Shown here piece by piece: positions 57,216-64,000 of a stretch of DNA of 64,000 bases (position 1 is its first letter; every line of letters starts with the position of its first letter). Location of the stretch: contig NC_081542.1 of assembly GCF_901000735.1 (NCBI RefSeq), forward strand, positions 30,486,838 to 30,550,837. The letters are read 5' to 3'. The translations under genes and the position numbers were made by a program. A model generated the notes under the pieces. The model had not been told where the DNA came from. It worked only from the letters and a program-made list of their open reading frames with translations, and searched no databases. This DNA comes from Corylus avellana. Taxonomy: Eukaryota; Streptophyta; Magnoliopsida; Fagales; Betulaceae.

Positions 57216-59911
57216 TGTAACGACCTAGATTTTAAAAACTCTCATATAAACAATATTAAATAGATTAAAAGAATAAATGAATAAATTAGATCAATGATAT
57301 GTGGATTAATGATATTGAATAACTATTTAGTGTTACAGGTATATTACATTGATTTTTGACATCTTTTGTATATCCCTTCAATTCTAAAAAATTTAGCTTC
57401 ACTAATATGTTTATGGGCATAATTAAACACAATCTAATAAATAAATTATTTATATTGGTGTTTAGTGAAGTTAGAAATTAATTTGAAGCTCTGCAGTTTT
57501 TAGCCTAAAAAGCAGTGTCTTAATTTTCATACTGTCTAAATGAGATTAAAACTACTAAAGAAAGATACATAGGCTAGCCACCTTTGTTGAAAGCTTAAAG
57601 TCTTCTAGTAATGATGATTATAGTAAATATTATGATTATAATGATTTAATAAGGCAAGTGGCCAAGTGGGAATGCAAATAGTTAAAGCCTAAGTTGAATT
57701 GGAAACTTTGTATAGGCCAAAAATAGACTCAAACGAACTCGGATGAAGTCGAACCAAAAATATAAAATGTTTGTCTCGGAGTCCTCTATCTACTCTCAAA
57801 ATTTCATGTCAATCGGAGTACGTTTGGACATTGAAAAATGGATCGGAATACACTGCCCTCATTTTGGACGAAAATACTATTTGGTATAGAGTATGAAATA
57901 TGGACTAAGTTCATTCTTATGGTTAAATACATCTCAACCCTTAGATCAAAGGTTTAAAAATAAATCCTAACCATTCATTCTCTTATAAATAGAGCCTAAG
58001 CTATAGTCACTTTCACTTGCTTTTTATTTACAATCTTAGAACAAATAAAATTGTTTGCTCCTCCTTTCATTTTATTTCTTAGTTCTAGTCAAATACCATA
58101 TAGCCTAGATCTTTCTTGTAGTGTTCAAGTGTTTTTCTAAAACTAGCTACCTAGAGAAGATTTGGTGGAGTTTTACTTCTAAGGATTATTGGGTAAGTGT
58201 TTCTTGTATAAATATCATGATTTATTGCTTTTATTACTTGTCCTCATTTAATTGTTTAAAGACCCAATAAAGTGTATAATGTAAAATAAAGTAATGGATA
58301 CAAGTGAATTAATAATAAAGAGTTAGTGGACAAAATCAATTAAGGACTTATAATATTATCTATATATTATTTGCTTTACAGTATTTACATTCAGTCATTT
58401 CTTTTATGTCATTTAAATTTCTGTTCATATTTCTGGCGGTAAGGACCATTTGATCTCATCCTCGAAATATGCATTTAACATTTACATCCAGTCATTTCTT
58501 TTATGTCATTTAAATTTCTGTTCATATTTTTGGCAATAAGGACCATTTGATCTCATCCCCGAAATATGCATTTAACATTTACATTCAGTCATTTCTTTTA
58601 TGTCATTTAAATTTCTGTTCATATTTCTGGTGGTAAGGACCATTTGATCTCATCCCCGAAATATGCATTTAACATTTACATTCAGTCATTTCTTTTATGT
58701 CATTTAAATTTCTGTTCATATTTTTGGAGGTAAGGACCATTTGATCTCATCCCCGAAATATGCATTTAACATTTACATTCAGTCATTTAACTAGTTATAA
58801 ATGACTATCTTAGATTAAATATAATAAAATGAGTAAATAAAGATGAAGTGACGGATAATAAATAAATATAAAAGGTTGAGGGTCTTTAAACAATGATATT
58901 ATTGGAGAAACGAACTAATTATTGTTTGTATTTATGCATTATATGCAGAAGTGGAGCAGAATACTACACTAAGGAGAGTAAGTATGGATATACTTACTGA
59001 GTACTAGCTTTGTTTTATTGTTATAGGAATTCTTATTTAGTCTTATGGATATAATTTTGCAATACAACTGCTGCATAATGTGTCTAATAAAATGGGCTTA
59101 TAAGATAGCCACCTTAAGAACAAGCTGGGTGGATTGCCGCGAAGAACTGTCGGTATCTCAGTGGATGGGGGTATATAACCGTCCAACAGGCCTAATATAT
59201 AACTAAGCTGGGGCGGTGTAGTTGCCAGCACCAAACAGGTAAACCTCTAAAGTGTGAGGGACATAACGGACGAAAGCGGGCTGAGAGCTTATGACAAGAG
59301 GTCTGAAGAAAGATTATCATAAAACACAAACTAATCTGTCATTACGCTGCATTCACAACTCATTCATTATTATATATTTTAGTCTTTAATCTTACTTGTT
59401 CAAACTAGTCTTTTTAGTCTTTGTCTCTAGGAAAATAGGTTACTCACTTGTTTGCCTATGTAAATATGATAACGTCATCTTTACATAGATCTTGATGCAG
59501 GAATAGAAAGTGAGGACGATGGTCCTTTTACTGGTTTTGATGGTTGATAGACCATCTGCTGCAGGATTTATGCTTACTCTATGGAGCAAGTCTCATTTAT
59601 GTTAATCACTTTTATTATGTATGGTGATGTGTGTAAACTTAATAAATATTACTATGTTAATTTAGGTGCCGTCTGTGGCATATATTTGGTACACCCAGTG
59701 TGTACATATGTTGTAATGAAAACCATGTTTCTATTTTATTTAATAATATATCACCTCGAGGTATTTCAGTCAGCTCAATTGTGTTGTGTAAGTTATTCCT
59801 AGGTCATGGAAAAGGAAAAAAAAATATACATACTCCGCTGTAAGATTGTATTTTCTAAAGTTGCAGCGTCACGACTTCGATATTTGCTAGTTCAAATATC
59901 GGGGCGTTACA
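57216..59911 (+). mobile_element. 2.7 kb solo LTR, chromovirus-like
   Basis: TGTAACGACC to GGGCGTTACA with a perfect 5-bp duplication CATAT (57211-57215 and 59912-59916). TATA box at 57984-57991 and a TATACTTACTGAGTACTAGC motif (58988-59007) of the kind found in Del/Tekay LTRs. The absence of PBS and gag-pol makes it a solo LTR. Confidence 0.92.
58371..58790. repeat. Tandem repeat, four copies of about 97 bp, within the solo LTR
   Basis: ACATTCAGTCATTTCTTTTA, ATTTCTGTTCATATTT and GTAAGGACCATTTGATCTCA recur near 58387, 58484, 58581 and 58678, with a partial fifth copy at about 58775. The copies differ by only a few bases, so expansion was recent relative to the flanking LTR. Confidence 0.92.
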
Positions 59912-61216
59912 CATATGAGCTGGGAATCCAAAAATAAACATTTTAAGCCCTGTTAGGAGGCATAACCAAAAGTGACTACTGCAGGGAGGTTATAACCTTC
60001 CCATGCGTCAAATGTCCTCCTATATACAAAATGGCAAAATTTGTGCAATCTACAAAAAAAACAAAAGTCTGCACAGCGATGGCTTGATCCTTGCAACCTA
60101 TTGGAATCCCATGCTCTAAAACCCCTACGGCTCCGCAAAGCAGTAGGTCCATGTGTCCCAACCATAAGGCCATATGATTGGGTCCTCAAGTATGAGGACA
60201 CCTACAGGAAACGCCATTCTTAGAACTATTATGTACAACGCCATCTGAAAAAATAAAGGGGAAAGGGGTGAGTTCGACAACTCAGTAAGTAGCCACAACA
60301 CCAAGATGCAATAAAACATGCTATGCAGATTTTATGCCATAATCTCAATTATGCACAAATAAAATACTTGACAATTAATACAAGAATCGCAAGTAAATAT
60401 GAGATATGCAAGCACTTCCTTTTTGCTTTTCTTTCAAAATTACTATTTTACCCTTTTGACCAGACACCACAAATTTACCGTGAGCAGCACATGTTGGCTT
60501 GTCCCGAAGGACCTATAGGCTCATCCTGTCGTCACAGGGAAGAGCTGCAAGGTTGGGAACTTCCCTAGGTGAAGGCCACTTGGCCGGTAGCACACACCTT
60601 CTCGTAACCGTCCTTCGGTGTGCTTGTTATGCTATCCTATACGGTACCTATCGTCACTATAATCATGTCTCGGGTTAAACATTTATAACCATGAATGCAC
60701 ATATAACATTTCATATAATCTGTAAGCACATCTGTAATTGTATGCTATGCCATGAACTTTGAGAGCTCTTTTCATTCATAATTGCAGTCCTGCATAAATC
60801 ATGAAATAGGGTAACTGTATCACATAAAATTCTTAAACAATGACATATGATTGAATAAAACTTGGCATTAAAATATAAAAGGAAGTGCAATTGAAAATCA
60901 TGTAAGTGAATTATTTATAAAATCCCCAACATTTTTTCCAAAGATTTATAATAAAATTTGATGGGGTTTTTGGTGTTGTGTCCCCTTACTTGGATTTGAT
61001 GTTGGGCTGAGTCGAGTCGTCATTTCACCTAAATAAATTGTAAGGGCGAACTTAGAGGAGTATATTAAAATTTTAGTCAAAATTTTAAATAATATATATA
61101 TATAGTCCTTATGATATCCAAATTCCCTCCCCAATAATGCTGTGTACGTCTATATATATATATACAAAAAAAAATGCTACATATATATTTATATATATGT
61201 ACACACAAAACAACGT

Positions 61217-61257
<41 letters not shown>

Positions 61258-61966
61258 TGTGACATGCTAATCATTTATCCAACAAGTCTTACACATATAA
61301 ATTTTTTTTTATTATTGTTATTATTATTATTATGGATGTATAAAATCTAATCAGGAAAACATTATACTGACTTATGTGAACATATATAAAAAAATCTGTC
61401 TAAACAAAATATTGCATATATATATAATTTTATAAAACCTATAGAACTAATATATCAATAATAAGAGTCATTTCTACAAACTCCTTAGATACCCACCCAA
61501 ACAAGAATCCTAAAATACCCATAAGAAGCAAATAATAACCTATCCTAAATCTCTTTCCAAAAAAAATGATAATAGAGAAAAAGGGGGAACAGTGATCCTC
61601 ACTGTTGCTGTGCTAACGTGAGGTTGCAAGAAAAAAAAACTTGAAGTCACCTCCTGCTTGTCTTCCCTACTGTGTGGTTGTGAGGAAAAAAAAAAAAAAA
61701 AACAAACTAAGAGACAAGTGTCAAAAATGGATATGGGGAAAATCCATGCAAAAGGACAAATGTCCATTACGTGGAAGCCTTCATCTTATGCATGAAATAC
61801 AAGTGGCAAATGAATTAAAAGGGTAAGACACGTTGATAAAATTGGCTTGGAGGCTACGTTTTTTGTTTTTTTTTTTTTTAAGCAATAAATCCTCCTAAAA
61901 TCTAAGAGACTCCCAATTATTTAATAGGCTAATAATCCCACTAATACTCTCTAACTAAAGAGTCCT

Positions 61967-61967
<1 letters not shown>

Positions 61968-62013
<46 letters not shown>
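61968..62013. repeat. (TA)n microsatellite
   Basis: A long TA run in the 5' LTR; the matching position of the 3' LTR (50572-50597) is shorter, showing length change since insertion. Confidence 0.9.
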
Positions 62014-62017
<4 letters not shown>

Positions 62018-63355
62018 CTATCACGTACCATGTTGAGTTAAGAAGAGATAAAATCTCTTCCTATTTTCTAGGAGATCTACACGATATTTAATTGGATAAA
62101 AACTCACCTAAAGTTCTATTCTAATGGCTTTTCTATATATGAGTATATAAATATTCACATTTATATATAATCACATGAATTAAATTCAGCAACTATATAT
62201 ATATATATAAACAAAAATGCTTTATAATTTTATTTTAAATCAAATAAAAGTCTACGGGATGTCGCAATAACAGAAGAGGTTCAATCGCAGATGTGCGATC
62301 GAGCACATACGGGTTGCGATAGATCGCACCCGTGCGCAGGAAACACATCAAAGTTGCGGCCAGAATATTAATATTTCCATATTAGGGTTTTCCAACTCCC
62401 AATTGTAATAGGTTTAAAACCCTACGAAATTCCTAGGTTAACTGGTTTGTCAAGGACTTCTAAATCTTATAAATAGACCCTTAAGCCTCTAGAATAGGTT
62501 TGCTTTGTAAGGAGAAGAATTGGAGCTCTTCACGTTCAAGTTTCGGGTTTATTTTTTCCTCTCTTTTATTTTATTTTATGAAGATGTTTAACATCAACTT
62601 TATGTGTAACTAATTTATATAGTAGGGCTAGATTGAAGCCCTAGTAATGTTTAGTTAATATTCAATATTGGCGCCCTTGTGATGATCTTGTTGTGATATC
62701 TAACTTGATTAATTCCTGATTTCAAGAATTCCTCGTATGTGTGTGCCTGATCAACATGTGCATGTGGTATGGACTAGATAGTTAAATCAATTTGGATGAC
62801 TGAGTTCTGGGTTTAACATAAGTAACGAAAGAAATCCACACCGGGTTCTTGGGTTAATCAACATGGGGAATCGGGAGTAGACATCCATGCCCTCGGCTTC
62901 ATGTGTTTATCGATTTCCATAGTTTTATGCTTTCATAAAGAACAACTTAGTAGACACCCATGCTAAATCCTTTAAGAAAGAAAAGAATTAGAGTAGACAC
63001 CCATGCCTAATTTGTTGCTTTGGGAAAACAATAGCTTAAGAAGTAGACACCAATGCCCTTAGGTTGACAAACATTAGATATTCATAACATGATCAAAACA
63101 TTGGCATATTGATATATTAGCTAAATATAATTAGTGGTGGATATCAAAGCCCTACCTTTCTATCATTATCAACTTAAATCTAATCTCTTGTTTTATTTTA
63201 CTTTGGAAATTGATTTTAGACAAGATTTAGCAATCCTCGTGGGAATCACCCCGTAGTTGCACCCTATACTACTGTGTTGACCTCGAGCACTTGTGGGTAA
63301 AACATCCAATTATTTGCCTATTAATTTAGGTAGGTAATTGTGAACAACAAGTTTT

Positions 63356-63373
63356 TGGCGTCGTTGCTAGGGA
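63356..63373 (+). other. tRNA-Asp-type primer-binding site
   Basis: TGGCGTCGTTGCTAGGGA lies six bases after the LTR end. It matches the complement of the 3' end of plant tRNA-Asp (TGGCGCCGTTGCCGGGGA type) except at two positions, as used by Athila-lineage elements. Confidence 0.85.
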
Positions 63374-63618
63374 TTGCGGTGAATTTTGTTTAAAATTATT
63401 TTCCTTTAGTTGTGTTATTTTAATTTTTAATTTTTAATTTTGTTTTTATCAAAAATATTTTCTATTGATTCTTAATTTTTTCTATTTTCTGTTTTAGGTT
63501 GCGGATTAGCATTCTGTGAATGCGATCGAACGTCAGCCGAGTGCGATCGAGTGCAGTTCCAGGGAGCATCCGGACCAGCAGCACTGAAGCTGCTTTGACT
63601 AAAGAAACAACTCAATTG

Positions 63619-64000
63619 ATGCAAGGTCGTCGATCTCAAGATTCAACCGTTATTCCACTCAATCCTGAAATTGAGCGGACAATTTGACAAAGACCTAGAG
63701 ACAAAGAAGAAGAGGAAGAAATTGAAATGGAAGATTTGCAAGAGAATCCAAGACCACTAGAGGCAAATCCACCACCGGTGCGGAGACCGATGAAACAAGT
63801 GTTTGTTCGAACAAACCTCCATCAACCCTCACGCATAGCATATCAACCGGAGGTGGAAGGTAGCTATTATATTTCTCCTCAAATCCTCAATGCATTGACT
63901 CACTTTGGGGCACAGCTACTGAGGATCCTAACTTACATCTTAAAGAATTCTTTGATTTATACAAGTTGCAGCATGTCCAAGGCCTAACTCCAGAGAGACT
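63619..64000 (+). pseudogene. Athila-like gag, N-terminal part, running off the window
   Basis: The likely start is ATG at 63619 (MQGRRSQDSTVIPLNPEI). An in-frame TGA lies at 63685, and the frame then continues through EDLQENPRPLEANPPPVRRP and SYYISPQILNALTHF. Near 63905 the reading frame shifts, and the gag core continues in another frame as ATEDPNLHLKEFFDLYKLQ, the conserved retrotransposon-gag motif of Athila/Tat elements. A leader of about 245 bp separates PBS and ATG. At least two lesions make this copy non-functional. Capsid and the rest lie beyond the window. Confidence 0.8.

Larger units (their letters stand above)
48316..62266 (-). mobile_element. Full-length Tekay/Del-type chromovirus, nested
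   Basis: Two LTRs in the same orientation (48316-52332 and 57037-62266) share the same ends (TGTCACGCCC start, GATGTC(A/G)CA end on the plus strand). On the minus strand the order is LTR, PBS, gag, protease, RT, RNase H, integrase, chromodomain, PPT, LTR. Flanking 5-mers ACAAC (48311-48315) and ATAAC (62267-62271) differ by one base, fitting an old target duplication. It lies inside the Athila-like LTR. The LTRs have diverged by substitutions and indels and each has received a further insertion. Confidence 0.93.
57037..62266 (-). mobile_element. 5' LTR of the chromovirus, containing a solo LTR
   Basis: The LTR proper is about 2.5 kb; 57216-59911 plus its 5-bp duplication is a later insertion. 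Relative to the other LTR it lacks the segment holding the TATA box (between A-tracts near 61690). It has long (TA)n runs at 61220-61246 and 61968-62013. Confidence 0.92.
48038..63349 (+). mobile_element. 5' LTR of Athila-like family A, split by nested insertion
   Basis: LTR bases are 48038-48315 (TGTTAAGTGC start) and 62272-63349 (ending GTGAACAACA), about 1.36 kb in total. The intervening 48316-62266 is a later retrotransposon. TATA box at 62468-62475. A motif like GTAGACACCCATGCC recurs four or five times (62876-63055). The PBS and gag follow, so this is the 5' LTR of an element that extends past the window. Confidence 0.88.

Overview
The window is a repeat-dense stretch of a flowering-plant (eudicot-like) nuclear genome. 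The evidence is AT-rich non-coding DNA, GT-AG introns, an LRR receptor-kinase gene, and layers of plant transposon families: Ty3/gypsy, Mutator, CACTA, LINE and foldback MITEs. Two runs of exactly 100 N (6225-6324 and 24926-25025) show it is a scaffold built from at least three contigs. I see no tRNA or rRNA genes, no CRISPR, and no gene that is clearly intact. The species cannot be named from the sequence.

Layout. (1) 1-5938 holds gypsy debris: a partial Athila-like LTR (1-828), a long chromovirus-type LTR (861-3118), and a gypsy LTR with primer-binding site and a decayed gag-protease ORF (3124-5938). (2) 6325-10806 is a 4.48 kb block found again, almost unchanged, at 34287-38770. It carries a solo LTR and a decayed Mutator-like transposase. 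In the first copy only, a GRF zinc-finger ORF follows on the opposite strand (11559-12207). (3) 12893-17850 holds two related foldback MITEs, a Pack-MULE (13397-14488) that captured the start of an NDR1/HIN1-like (LEA_2) gene, CT-rich tandem repeats, and a second possible gene-capturing element. (4) 19050-23519 (minus) is the only host-type gene, an LRR receptor-like kinase of the MIK2-like type. It is broken by two solo LTRs, a 1-bp frameshift and a stop codon. (5) 25026-25971 is a non-autonomous CACTA element made largely of palindromic subterminal repeats. (6) 29225-33213 is a tandem array with roughly 350-bp units, cut by a 0.68 kb insertion. (7) 33845-38770 is the second copy of the duplicated block; it runs straight into the 3' half of an autonomous-type CACTA element (38771-45081) with transposase C-terminus, a TnpA-like gene and subterminal repeats. 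(8) 45169-63349 is a nest. An Athila-like LTR (48038-48315 plus 62272-63349, followed by a tRNA-Asp-type PBS and gag) was entered by a full-length Tekay-type chromovirus (48316-62266, minus). One LTR of that chromovirus later took a truncated LINE, and the other took a 2.7 kb solo LTR.

How the parts relate. Nothing forms an operon or pathway. The organising principle is successive insertion and LTR-LTR recombination: I count five distinct solo LTRs with recognisable target-site duplications against one full-length LTR element. The most useful items for follow-up are the sequentially mutated receptor kinase, the Pack-MULE, the near-identical duplication that abuts an assembly gap, the satellite whose edge units differ from its core units, and the palindromic CACTA subterminal arrays. 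All similarity statements are by-eye readings of the sequence and translations.
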